A stretch of DNA of 64,000 nt, taken from the NCBI GenBank assembly GCA_017501245.1, contig JAFVXI010000018.1:26526-90525 (forward strand). The letters run 5' to 3'. Each line of letters starts with the position of its first letter. Positions within the stretch are counted from its first letter, which is position 1. The position numbers and the translations under genes are program-made. This stretch comes from Clostridia bacterium. Lineage in GTDB: Bacteria; Bacillota; Clostridia; Oscillospirales; CAG-272. The notes beneath the pieces were generated by a model. That model saw only the letters and a program-made list of their open reading frames with translations. It was not told where the DNA came from and did not search any database. Shown here in pieces: positions 49,690 to 58,688 of the stretch.

Positions 49690-50979
49690 TCACTTAGTGG
49701 GGATGAGCTTCTCCTTGCCGCCCATATAGGGGCGAAGGGCAACGGGGATATTTACGCTGCCGTCCTCGTTAAGATTGTTCTCAAGGAAGGCGATAAGCAT
49801 TCTGGGGGGAGCAACGACGGTGTTGTTGAGGGTGTGAGCGAGGTAGGTCTTGCCGTCCTCACCCTTAACTCTGATCTTAAGGCGTCTTGCCTGTGCGTCA
49901 CCGAGGTTAGAGCAGGAGCCGACCTCGAAATACTTCTTCTGTCTCGGCGACCACGCCTCGACGTCGATGGACTTGACCTTGAGGTCAGCGAGGTCTCCCG
50001 AGCAGCACTCGAGCGTTCTTACGGGGATGTCGAGGGTCCTGAACATATCAACGGTGTTCTGCCAGAGCTTGTTGAACCATACGGGCGACTCCTCGGGGCG
50101 GCAGACGACGATCATCTCCTGCTTCTCAAACTGGTGGATCCTGTAAACGCCTCTCTCCTCGATGCCGTGCGCACCCTTTTCCTTACGGAAGCAGGGAGAA
50201 TAGGAGGTGAGGGTGTAGGGGAGACTCGCCTCGGGATTGATAGTGTCGATAAACTTACCGATCATGGAATGCTCTGAGGTTCCGATAAGGAAGAGATCCT
50301 CGCCCTCGATCTTATACATCATAGCGTCCATCTCGGCAAAGGACATAACGCCGGTGACGACGCCCGAGCGGATCATATAAGGAGGGATGCAATAGGTGAA
50401 GCCACGGTCGATCATGAAGTCACGTGCGTAGGAGATGACGGCGGAGTGAAGCCTTGCGATGTCACCCATAAGATAATAGAAGCCGTTTCCTGCGACCTTT
50501 CTTGCGCTGTCGAGGTCGATGCCCGCAAATCTCTCCATAATATCGGTGTGATAAGGGATCTCAAAATCAGGCACGAGGGGCTCGCCGTAGCGCTCAACCT
50601 CAACGTTTTCGGAATCGTCCTTGCCAACGGGAACGGTGGGGTCGATGATGTTGGGGATAACCATCATAATGCCCGTAACCTTCTCCTCGAGCTCTGCCTC
50701 AAGCTTCTCACACTCGGCAAGCTCCTTAGCCTGAGCGGCAACGAGAGCCTTAGCCTCCTCTGCCTCCTCAAAGCGCTTCTGACCCATGAGCATACCGATA
50801 GACTTGGAGACCTTGTTGCGGTTAGCACGAAGCTCGTCCGCACGCCTCTTATTCTTACGAAGCTCCTCGTCGAGGGCTATTACCTCGTCTACGAGGGGAA
50901 GCTTACTATCCTGGAACTTCTTTCTGATGTTTTCCTTTACAACCTCGGGGTTTTCTCTCAAAAACTTAATGTCGATCAT
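49690..50979 (-). CDS. serS: seryl-tRNA synthetase
   Basis: 429 aa, class II synthetase. N-terminal tRNA-binding coiled coil (about 25-105), motif 2 (PCFRKEKGAHGIEERGVYRIHQFEKQEM) and motif 3 (LAHTLNNTVVAPPRMLIAFLENN), with motif 1 GVVTGVMSFAEM... ahead. Charges tRNA-Ser. Regulated by a T-box leader upstream. AGGAGAT precedes the ATG. Confidence 0.98.
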   Translation of the reverse strand: MIDIKFLRENPEVVKENIRKKFQDSKLPLVDEVIALDEELRKNKRRADELRANRNKVSKSIGMLMGQKRFEEAEEAKALVAAQAKELAECEKLEAELEEKVTGIMMVIPNIIDPTVPVGKDDSENVEVERYGEPLVPDFEIPYHTDIMERFAGIDLDSARKVAGNGFYYLMGDIARLHSAVISYARDFMIDRGFTYCIPPYMIRSGVVTGVMSFAEMDAMMYKIEGEDLFLIGTSEHSMIGKFIDTINPEASLPYTLTSYSPCFRKEKGAHGIEERGVYRIHQFEKQEMIVVCRPEESPVWFNKLWQNTVDMFRTLDIPVRTLECCSGDLADLKVKSIDVEAWSPRQKKYFEVGSCSNLGDAQARRLKIRVKGEDGKTYLAHTLNNTVVAPPRMLIAFLENNLNEDGSVNIPVALRPYMGGKEKLIPTK

Positions 50980-51004
50980 AATATATCTCCTAAAATTTAA
51001 TAAT

Positions 51005-51232
51005 CAAAAATAAAAAACGCCCTTCGTCCATGGGACGAAAAGCTCGCGGTACCACCCAAATTCGAGGGCTATGCCCTCCTCTGTCCGCTATAAGGGGCAG
51101 CCCCTCGACTCGTCGCCGAATGCTAACGGAGCGGAAATGCAGCGGTCGCAAGCGGCTCGCACCAAGCGCCGCCTCTCTGAATGCTGGGGTCTGCAATATT
51201 CTCCGGTCAATGCACCAAAAAAATATTTATAT
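51005..51232 (-). ncRNA. T-box riboswitch of serS
   Basis: Minus-strand leader of about 225 nt. It has the conserved T-box element GGGTGGTACCGCG (51057-51045), an AGAGAGGCGG stem-I segment, and a terminator (TTCGTCC...GGACGAA followed by GGGCGTTTTTT) that the T-box competes with. Senses uncharged tRNA-Ser. The specifier is probably a TCC triplet in the stem-I 3' strand, but its exact position was not settled by eye. Confidence 0.93.
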
Positions 51233-51238
51233 ACGCAT

Positions 51239-51267
51239 ATTATACAACAAGATATCTTAAAAATCAA
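51239..51267 (-). promoter_or_regulatory. sigma-A promoter of the serS T-box leader
   Basis: Minus-strand -35 TTGATT (51267-51262), 17-bp spacer, -10 TATAAT (51244-51239). The predicted start near 51232 agrees with the first paired bases of the T-box. Confidence 0.85.
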
Positions 51268-51583
51268 TAGGTAAATTTAATTTTTTTTTACCTTCTCCGC
51301 CCTCGCTCGCCCCGCACACCAATGACGGTTAACGCCGGATAGAATAAAGGAATGCCCGAGGGTGCGTAGGACCTGACGAAATATAACGAAAGGTGGCGAA
51401 GCACAGGCTAAAACGTCGGAATAGTATAAGAAAACAAAGAAATGCACCGTCACGGTACGAATGCCCGCTATGTAAGGGCATTTTGATAGTCAGTCCCACC
51501 CTTGCACCCAAAAAGATGAAAACAATCATAAAGGCGGCAGACGGCGAATATCATTCTATAAAGAATACTATCGGGGGGCTATC
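51268..51583. other. upstream region of spoIVA
   Basis: About 315 bp with no gene. A sigma-E promoter is expected for spoIVA. CATA-like words occur near 51525 and 51550, but no convincing -35/-10 pair was fixed by eye. Otherwise plain sequence. Confidence 0.4.
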
Positions 51584-53044
51584 ATGGCAGATAATTCTAT
51601 TTACAGCGATATAAAAAGGAGGACGGGCGGCGACATCTACGTAGGAGTCGTTGGCCCTGTCAGAACGGGTAAATCAACCTTTATAAGAAAATTTCTTGAG
51701 ACGGTCGTTCTGCCGAACATAAAGGACGACTTTGACAAGGCGAGATGCGAGGCGGAGACACCGCAGGCGGCAAGCGGCAGGACGGTCATGACGACCGAGC
51801 CGAAGTTTGTGCCCGATGAATCCGTGAGGATATCCGTAGGGGATGGGACAGAGCTTAACGTCAAGCTCGTCGACTGCGTCGGATATATGGTAAAGGGAGC
51901 GCTCGGCCAAGAGGAGGACGGAGCGACGAGAATGGTAAAGACGCCCTGGCTGGAGGAGGCTATTCCCTTCTCCGAGGCGGCGGAGCTTGGCACGGCGAAG
52001 GTGATCGGCGAGCATTCCACGATCGGTATACTCGTCACGAGCGACGGAAGCTTCGGGGAGATCCCGAGAGAGGACTACATCGAGGCCGAGGAGAGGGTCG
52101 CAAAGGAGCTGACCGAGCTAAGGAAGCCCTTCTGCATCGTCCTTAATTCTCAAAGGCCCTCCTCACGCGATGCGAGAATGCTCGCCGAGGAGCTTGAGGC
52201 GAAGTACAGTGCGCCCGTGGCTCTAGTCTCCTGCCCCGAGCTTTCGGCAGAGGATATCTCCGTGATACTCGAGATGACGCTCGGAGAGTTTCCCGCACGG
52301 AGAATAGACTTCAGGCTCCCATCCTGGCTTGGGGCCCTGCCCGAGGAGCATCCGCTCCATAAGGAGCTGGGCGAAAGGATCAAGAGCGTTCTCAAGCCCG
52401 GTATGAAGCTCGGCGACGTGCCCAGACAGTGTGCGGGAGCCTCAGGTGCCGAATTTATGAGAGCGGATGCAGGAGAGGGCGTTGCTGAGGTCATGCTGCC
52501 CGTTTCCGAAGAGAGATACTGCGAGATCATCGGCGAGGTGACGGGCTTTGACGTCTCAGACAAGGAAAAACTCTTTAACACCCTGAAGGAGCTATCCCTG
52601 ATCAAGGCAAAATACGAGCGCATAAGCGAGGCACTCGAGGAGGCTGAACGCAGCGGCTACGGCATCGTTATGCCGAGGGCTGAGGAGATGACACTTGAGG
52701 AGCCGAGAGCCGTAAAGACTGCCGGTGGCTACGGCGTCAGAGTGCTTGCCCACGCCGAAACGATACATATGATCAAGACCGGCATCAAGGCAGACCTCTG
52801 CCCGATGGTCGGAACCGAGGAGCAGACCGAGGAGGTCGTGCGCTACTTGCGGAGCGAATTTGAGGAGTCGCCCGAGAGGATATGGGAGTCTAATATGCTG
52901 GGCAGATCGCTCTACGACCTCGTCAAGGACGGTATGGCGGCTAAGCTCACAAATATGCCCGAGGAATCAAGAACCAAGCTCGGCGAAACGCTCGAGAGGA
53001 TCATCAACGAGGGCGCGAACGGCTTGATTTGTATACTTTTATAG
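51584..53044 (+). CDS. spoIVA: stage IV sporulation protein A
   Basis: 486 aa, close to the usual 492. A TRAFAC-class ATPase that polymerises on the forespore and anchors the spore coat. Walker A GPVRTGKST (24-32), the conserved TGGDIYVGVVG lead-in, GRTVMTTEPKFVP, VDCVGYMVKGA, TPWLEEAIPF, EHSTIGILVTSDGSFGEIPR and the strongly conserved C-terminus (YLRSEFEESPERIWESNMLGRSLYDLVKDGM...ETLERIINEGANGL). Single gene. Confidence 0.98.
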   Translation: MADNSIYSDIKRRTGGDIYVGVVGPVRTGKSTFIRKFLETVVLPNIKDDFDKARCEAETPQAASGRTVMTTEPKFVPDESVRISVGDGTELNVKLVDCVGYMVKGALGQEEDGATRMVKTPWLEEAIPFSEAAELGTAKVIGEHSTIGILVTSDGSFGEIPREDYIEAEERVAKELTELRKPFCIVLNSQRPSSRDARMLAEELEAKYSAPVALVSCPELSAEDISVILEMTLGEFPARRIDFRLPSWLGALPEEHPLHKELGERIKSVLKPGMKLGDVPRQCAGASGAEFMRADAGEGVAEVMLPVSEERYCEIIGEVTGFDVSDKEKLFNTLKELSLIKAKYERISEALEEAERSGYGIVMPRAEEMTLEEPRAVKTAGGYGVRVLAHAETIHMIKTGIKADLCPMVGTEEQTEEVVRYLRSEFEESPERIWESNMLGRSLYDLVKDGMAAKLTNMPEESRTKLGETLERIINEGANGLICILL

Positions 53045-53087
53045 TCATTTTCCCCAAATTACCCGACAAATTAAAAGAAAAACAGAG

Positions 53088-53124
53088 CGTTCAAGACGAG
53101 CGCTCTGCTTTTTTACTAAATCAA
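53088..53124. terminator. bidirectional terminator between spoIVA and a heparinase-like gene
   Basis: CAGAGCG (53093-53099) pairs with CGCTCTG (53111-53117). T runs follow on both strands (CTTTTTT on plus, TTTTTCTTTT on minus). Confidence 0.85.
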
Positions 53125-53161
53125 TATTGATCCTGATAGCGGCTCCTCTGAGCGGCTTTTT

Positions 53162-54853
53162 TTAGTCGAATCTGAAGGCAAAGGACAGCTCCCTATCAAG
53201 CTTCCTTGCCGAAAGCTTGAGGATATAGAGGGTCTCCTCCTTGCCACTGTTGCGTCTGAAGCTCTCGGAGGTAAGCTCCATATCGAAGAGATCCGCATCG
53301 TAGGTGAGCCTTGATGCGCCGCAGGTGATCGAGCCGTTTTCGCCCTCTATCGGAGTGAGCGACACGAACTGCTCGACAAGCGAGGTCGGCTCCTCGGTGA
53401 AGCTGAAGCTGTCGGTGAGGATCATAGCATCCTTAAGGCATCTGATATCTCTCACGAAGCTCTCGAGCGTTTCTCTGCATTCGGACGGATAAGCGTGCTC
53501 GCAGGTAAAGGCGAAGCGATCCGCCTCGGTGACGAGAAGCCTTGCTTTCTCCTCTCCCCAGCATTGAATATGACCGTTAATGACGGGCACGGAGTGACCT
53601 CTTGCGCTCGTTACGAGATGGGTGTATCTGCCGGCACCGAAGTAGGTCTTTACGTATTCACCTCCGCCGGGATCGGAGAATGTGATGTTATTATCCTTGG
53701 AGATGATAAACGAGCCGATATCATTATGGTTATGCGGCTCACTGTTTTTGCCCGCTTTAGCGCCTACGGAGTAGCTTTCACCTATATGAATAAACCACTG
53801 TGCATCACTGAATATATGGCTCTCGGGAGCGAGTGGCTCGCCCTTCATATAGGGGTCAAGCCAAAGCACCTGGTTGCAAAATCCGGGGGTATACGCCGGG
53901 GGCTCCCGCTCGGGGACGGGGAGATCGGGATATACGCCCTTTAAGAAATGAGCAAGCCAGAGGCAGGGATTATATTTTGTGCCGCCGTCGGAGAAGCTGA
54001 CGCACTGGTGGTCGTTAAGCGCTATCCTCGTCTGGAAGAACGCCGCCTCACGCACCTTTTTATTCTCAAAGAGGTTGATCCTGCCGTCGGTATATTCCAT
54101 CAGCATATGAGCAAACAGGCAGTAATGCGAGTAGCCGTAGACCCAATAGCCGTAGCCCTCAAGGCAGCATCCGTCCTCCTCCATGCCGCTGACGAAGTAG
54201 TCGGTTATGCGGATGAGCCTCGGAATTGCCGCATCGATCTCATCCTTCTCTGCGGCGTAGAGGAAGCATCCCAGCACGAGGGCGGCGCAGACCGCAGACC
54301 AGTTGTTAGTTTTCGTGTACCAGTTGAAGTCCTTCTCCCCCGTCTTTTCCTTGAAGGCGTCGATGATCCTCGTGCGAAGCTCGGCTCTTGCACGGCGTGC
54401 GACAAGCTCGGGCAGATCGTCGCCAATATAGTAAAGGATCTCAGCAATTCGGAAGCCGACGGAGCAGGAAACGAGCTCAAGATAGCCCTTTCTGTCGTGG
54501 AGCGAGAGCGCCTCCTTTACGTGCGCATTAGTTGCCCAGGTCTCAAAATCGCAGATCTGCCAGATGACGTCTGCGAGCGCCGTGAGATACTTCTCCTCCT
54601 TTGTCAGCATATAGCAAAAATAGAAGACCGACAGGCGTCTGAAATAGGGATCGGTGCGTGAGGTATAGGGACCTCTTACACCCTCCGCCTCAAACTTATG
54701 CATATCCGAGAATCTGATCGGCAAAGGCTCGGTGGCAAGCAGCTCCTCGCCGAGCGATAACGCTCCCTCACGGACCTTTGCAAAATAGGGATGGCTTCTG
54801 ACCTCATCCCATTTTTTATCATTGTAGCTGCTTATATAGTTTTTCTTTTCCAT
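53162..54853 (-). CDS. heparinase II/III-like polysaccharide lyase, copy A
   Basis: 563 aa, no signal peptide. An alpha-barrel N-terminal half (about 1-320, with NWSAVCAALVLGC) and a beta-sandwich C-terminal half with the heparinase II/III pattern SEPHNHNDIGSFIISKDNNITFSDPGGGEYVKTYF. Predicted to cleave uronic-acid-containing oligosaccharides by beta-elimination; with no signal peptide it would act in the cytoplasm on imported oligosaccharides. Tandem with an equally long paralogue, copy B, upstream. Confidence 0.82.
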   Translation of the reverse strand: MEKKNYISSYNDKKWDEVRSHPYFAKVREGALSLGEELLATEPLPIRFSDMHKFEAEGVRGPYTSRTDPYFRRLSVFYFCYMLTKEEKYLTALADVIWQICDFETWATNAHVKEALSLHDRKGYLELVSCSVGFRIAEILYYIGDDLPELVARRARAELRTRIIDAFKEKTGEKDFNWYTKTNNWSAVCAALVLGCFLYAAEKDEIDAAIPRLIRITDYFVSGMEEDGCCLEGYGYWVYGYSHYCLFAHMLMEYTDGRINLFENKKVREAAFFQTRIALNDHQCVSFSDGGTKYNPCLWLAHFLKGVYPDLPVPEREPPAYTPGFCNQVLWLDPYMKGEPLAPESHIFSDAQWFIHIGESYSVGAKAGKNSEPHNHNDIGSFIISKDNNITFSDPGGGEYVKTYFGAGRYTHLVTSARGHSVPVINGHIQCWGEEKARLLVTEADRFAFTCEHAYPSECRETLESFVRDIRCLKDAMILTDSFSFTEEPTSLVEQFVSLTPIEGENGSITCGASRLTYDADLFDMELTSESFRRNSGKEETLYILKLSARKLDRELSFAFRFD

Positions 54854-55077
54854 ATTAGCTCCATTCTGCGTAATTATTCACAATTATGTAAATGCTAGTT
54901 GACAAAACAGTGTAAAAACTTCATCCTAAGATGAATAGATCGAATAAAAACGGCGCCGCACCAAAACGCACGGCGCCAAGATAGATCAAATGGATCCGAA
55001 GCTGAAGGTCAGCCGTTTAATAACCAGAAGCCGCCCAAAAGAGTAGCCAAAGGGGGGCGTTTTTTTACAAGGTCTCC

Positions 55078-56769
55078 TTAATCAAATCTAAAGCTGAAGG
55101 ACAGCTCCTTATCAAGCGTCCTTGCCGAAAGCTTAAGGATATAGAGGGTCTCCTCCTTGCCGTTGTTGCGTCTGAAGCTCTCGGAGGTAAGCTCCATATC
55201 GAAGAGATCCGCATCGTAGGTGAGCCTTGATGCACCGCAGGTGATCAAGCCGTTTTCGCCCTCTATCGGAGTGAGTGACACGAACTGCTCGACAAGCGAG
55301 GTCGGCTCCTCGGTGAAGCTGAAGCTGTCGGTCAGAATAAGTGCGTCGGGAGTGCAGTCAAAATCACGCACGAAGGAGCTTAGCTTCTCACGAAGTGCGT
55401 CGGGATAGCCCTGCTCGACGTGGAAGGTAAATCTTCCCTCCTCCATCGTTATGGGCTCGAGCTTTTCCTCGCCCGTGCACTGGAGATAGCCGTTGATGAC
55501 CGGCACAGAGTGGCCTCTTGCGCTCGTTACGAGATGGGTGTATCTGCCGGCGCCGAAGTAGGTCTTTACGTATTCGCCGCTGCCGGGGTCGGCGAAGGTG
55601 ATGTTATTATCCTTAGAGATGATGAACGAGCCGATATCGTTGTGATTATGGGGCTCGTGGTTCTTGCCCGCCTTTGCACCGACGGCATACTTATCGCCGA
55701 CGTGGAGGAACCATTGCGCCTCACGGAAGATATGGCTCTTCGGCTTCTGGACTGCGCCCGTGAGCTTAGGATCTGCCCAAAGCACGTACTGAAGCCAGCG
55801 AGGCGTATAGCCCGGAGCTGCGATCGGGGGGATCTCCATCTCGGGATAGACGTTCTTGAGAAAATGCGTCAGCCAAGCCGAGGGCGCATAGGTTGATCCC
55901 GCATCCGAAAAGCTTAAGCACTGATGATCGTTTATCATAACGAGCGAGGGGAACTTCGCAATTCTACGCACCTTCTCGTCCTTAAAGAGGTCGATGGCGC
56001 CGTCGGTATATTCCCTCATAAACTCTGCAAAAACGCAATAATGCGAGAAGCCGTAATCCCAGTATGACTTGCCCTCGAGGCAGCATCCGTCGTCGGGGAT
56101 TCCGTCGATGAAGCACTGCGCCGTGGCAAGAAATCTCGGCAGCTCGGCGTCGATCTCCTCCTTCTCGGCCAGATAAACGAAGCAGCCGAACACCATCGAG
56201 ATGCAGACGGCAGACCAGTTATTTGACGCCTTATACCACCAGAAGTCGGTCTCTCCTCGCTTCTCGCGGTAGCAGTCGATGATCCTGAAGCGGACCTCCT
56301 CCTTTATCCTTCTGTATGCAAGCTCGGGGAACTTATCTCCGACGTAATAGAGGATCTCGGAGATCATATAGCCTATACCGCAGGACACGAGATCAAGAAA
56401 TCTGCGGCGCTCGATGATGGGTGCCTCCTCCTTGACGTGGGCGTTTGAGGACCAGGTCTCCATATCGCAGATCTGCCACATAACGTCGACGAGAGGCTCG
56501 ATATACTTCTCGTCCTTCGTGAGCATATATGCGAAGAAAAAGGCGCTCATCCTCTTGGTATACTGGCCCGAGCGAGCTCCGTAGGGCTTTCTTGATCCCT
56601 CTGTAACGAACTTATGATAGTCCGAAAATCTTAGGGGCAGCGGCTCCTCGAGAAGCAGCTTTTCCGCAAGCTCGATAGCCTCGGTGCGCACACGCTCAAA
56701 GTAGGGATGGCTTCTCACCTCTTGCCACTTTTGCTCGTTGCATTCCTTCAAATAATTTTTCTTTTCCAT
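55078..56769 (-). CDS. heparinase II/III-like polysaccharide lyase, copy B
   Basis: 563 aa from the ATG at 56769 (GGAAAGGAAACG upstream; MEKKNY matches the start of copy A, and the longer open frame to 56862 is discarded). Same architecture and the same HNHNDIGSF and NWSAVC motifs as copy A. The genes are mosaic: the 3' 255 bp and a block around 55490-55680 are about 90-95% identical to copy A, while the rest is clearly diverged. Probably arose by tandem duplication with later conversion. Confidence 0.82.
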   Translation of the reverse strand: MEKKNYLKECNEQKWQEVRSHPYFERVRTEAIELAEKLLLEEPLPLRFSDYHKFVTEGSRKPYGARSGQYTKRMSAFFFAYMLTKDEKYIEPLVDVMWQICDMETWSSNAHVKEEAPIIERRRFLDLVSCGIGYMISEILYYVGDKFPELAYRRIKEEVRFRIIDCYREKRGETDFWWYKASNNWSAVCISMVFGCFVYLAEKEEIDAELPRFLATAQCFIDGIPDDGCCLEGKSYWDYGFSHYCVFAEFMREYTDGAIDLFKDEKVRRIAKFPSLVMINDHQCLSFSDAGSTYAPSAWLTHFLKNVYPEMEIPPIAAPGYTPRWLQYVLWADPKLTGAVQKPKSHIFREAQWFLHVGDKYAVGAKAGKNHEPHNHNDIGSFIISKDNNITFADPGSGEYVKTYFGAGRYTHLVTSARGHSVPVINGYLQCTGEEKLEPITMEEGRFTFHVEQGYPDALREKLSSFVRDFDCTPDALILTDSFSFTEEPTSLVEQFVSLTPIEGENGLITCGASRLTYDADLFDMELTSESFRRNNGKEETLYILKLSARTLDKELSFSFRFD

Positions 56770-56866
56770 TTTGCGTTTCCTTTCCCGTGCCATTTTTACT
56801 ATGCACAAAGCAAACAAATATTTACAAAACGGCATTTTACTAGCCGTATTGCATCTATACAATCGA

Positions 56867-57373
56867 TTATTCCATTATGGAAGCGAGCATAGCGCAGAAA
56901 TCACGCTCCGCCTCCTCAAGGCTCTTGTCGTTGGTGAAATAATAGTCGTAGGCGTAGTCCTCGACGTTGTCGTCCGAGGCGTTTCCGTAGACGCCCTTAT
57001 TCATTCTGTCGCCGCCTCTGATGAGCAGGGTCTTTGCCTCGCCGCCCGTTGCGCTGACGAACTTCTCTATCTCCTTTGGCTCTCTGATATGTAAGAACAT
57101 GATCTCGTCCTCAGACTTTAAGAAGCCGAGGTAGCGCTCCTTTGCCCACACGGTGGGAAAATCGTTATATGCGACGGTCAGCGCCTTGAGATCCGAGAGG
57201 AAGCGGCGGGACTTGTCGTCCTTTCTGCCGTCCCATCCGCATTCCCTGGCGATAGCCTTGATAGGGTCTACGCTCGAGATGTTATATACCTTATAATGCT
57301 TTCGGGCAAGCTCGCAGAGCGTGTCCTTTCCGACGCCGCCCTTGCCATTGATAACGAGTGCAATTTTAGCCAT
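56867..57373 (-). CDS. P-loop (deoxy)nucleoside monophosphate kinase-like protein
   Basis: 168 aa. P-loop GKGGVGKDTL (10-19), then ISSVDPIKAIARECGWDG...KSRRFLSDLKALT and IMFLHIREPKEIEKFV. The layout is like phage-type dNMP kinases and related small kinases (lid region RGGDRMNKG). Function inferred only from fold. Encoded just upstream of heparinase copy B on the same strand (97-bp gap). Confidence 0.6.
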   Translation of the reverse strand: MAKIALVINGKGGVGKDTLCELARKHYKVYNISSVDPIKAIARECGWDGRKDDKSRRFLSDLKALTVAYNDFPTVWAKERYLGFLKSEDEIMFLHIREPKEIEKFVSATGGEAKTLLIRGGDRMNKGVYGNASDDNVEDYAYDYYFTNDKSLEEAERDFCAMLASIME

Positions 57374-57459
57374 AGATAAAACCTCACAATTTTCTATTCA
57401 TAATATAACATACAGGGCGTGTAAAGTCAATAAATATCCGAGATTTTCCGGGAGGCTAC

Positions 57460-57488
57460 TTTACTTTCCGCATCCCTTGTGTTAGAAT
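57460..57488 (+). promoter_or_regulatory. promoter of galM
   Basis: -35 TTTACT (57460-57465), 17-bp spacer, -10 TAGAAT (57483-57488). Confidence 0.55.
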
Positions 57489-57518
57489 TGTAGCAAAGGA
57501 TTTTATAAAGGAGTCAAT

Positions 57519-58520
57519 ATGGAGCTTTTCGGAGTTCTCCCTTCGGGAGAGAGCATATACAAATTCACGTTAAGGAGTGCCGCGGCTGAGGCGGAGATAA
57601 TCAGCTACGGCGCCGCAATACGCTCCTTTTCCGCCTTCGGACGGGATATCGTCGGCGGCTCGGAAACGCTCGGGCAATACCTCACGGGGCACGCATATTT
57701 CGGCACGACGGTCGGAAGGGTGTGTAACAGGATCGTCGGCGGCAGGCTGGTCATCGACGGCGAGACGGTCGAGCTGACAAAGAACAACGGCGAGCACTGT
57801 CTGCACGGCGGCACCGACGGCTATCACAACAAGCCCTGGGAGGTCATCTCGCACACCCCCTCGTCGGTTACGCTCGGTTATCTCTCGCCTGACGGTCAGT
57901 CCGGCTTTCCCGGAAATCTTAAGATTACCGCCCGCTTTTGCCTCGAGGGCAGTCGCCTCTCGGTGATCTACCGTGCGGTTTCGGACAAAAAAACGCCGGT
58001 CATGCTGACGAGCCACGGCTTCTTTAACCTCTCCTCCTTCGAGCGTGACGTGCTTTCCTCCCGTGCGATAATATACGCCGACGAGGTGACGGAGGTTGAC
58101 GAAAAAAGACTACCGACGGGCAGGCATATCCCCGTCAAGGACAGCTTCCTTGACTTCACCTCTGAGCATAGCTTCGGAGAGAGGATCGAGGAGAGTCCCG
58201 TCGGCTACGATCATAACTATATTCTTAAGCCCACCGTCTTTTCCGAGGTGGAGGGCATCCGTGTCGGCCTTGCGGCTGAGGTCAGGGGCGAGGGCTTATG
58301 CCTTAAGGCATACACAAATCAGCCGGGTATGCAGCTCTACGTCATGAAAAATCCGCCAAAGTCAACACCGACGGTGAAAAACGGAAGAGCCCTTTTGCCA
58401 AACGGGGCGTTCTGCCTCGAGGCGCAGATCGAGCCCGACTGCGTCAGCCGCGGCATCGGCTTTATTGATGCAGGCGAGGAATACGTCAGCGCAGTGGCTT
58501 ATGAGATAAGCTGCGACTAA
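57519..58520 (+). CDS. galM: aldose 1-epimerase (mutarotase)
   Basis: 333 aa. Interconverts anomers of aldoses such as galactose and glucose. Landmarks: YGAAIRSF, GTTVGRVCNRIVGG, HCLHGGTDGYHNKPWEV, TSHGFFNLS with the catalytic His, GYDHNYIL with an Asp, and the C-terminal CLEAQ with the catalytic Glu. AAAGGAG precedes the ATG. Lies next to the heparinase-like genes, divergent, consistent with sugar use. Confidence 0.95.
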   Translation: MELFGVLPSGESIYKFTLRSAAAEAEIISYGAAIRSFSAFGRDIVGGSETLGQYLTGHAYFGTTVGRVCNRIVGGRLVIDGETVELTKNNGEHCLHGGTDGYHNKPWEVISHTPSSVTLGYLSPDGQSGFPGNLKITARFCLEGSRLSVIYRAVSDKKTPVMLTSHGFFNLSSFERDVLSSRAIIYADEVTEVDEKRLPTGRHIPVKDSFLDFTSEHSFGERIEESPVGYDHNYILKPTVFSEVEGIRVGLAAEVRGEGLCLKAYTNQPGMQLYVMKNPPKSTPTVKNGRALLPNGAFCLEAQIEPDCVSRGIGFIDAGEEYVSAVAYEISCD

Positions 58521-58579
58521 CGTGACGTACAAGCTCATTGTGGCGAGCCCGGCGAGCCTCATAACTCTAAGCCAAGCAA

Positions 58580-58634
58580 ACGAAAAAGAGCAAGAATAGA
58601 AGGAAATTTAATCCTTTTACTCTTGCTCTTTCTG
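58580..58634. terminator. bidirectional terminator between galM and the CapA-family gene
   Basis: AAAGAGCAAGA ... TCTTGCTCTTT outer stem with an inner AAGGA/TCCTT stem, A-rich on the left and T-rich on the right. Confidence 0.85.
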
Positions 58635-58688
58635 TTTATCATAACGGATTTTGACTTAAGCCGTTTGGCATTCGCCCGGTCAATACGC

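Noticed and set aside
51520-51565. Sigma-E promoter of spoIVA
   Set aside because: ATA and CATA-like words are present, but I could not place a -35/-10 pair with correct spacing by eye, so none is claimed.
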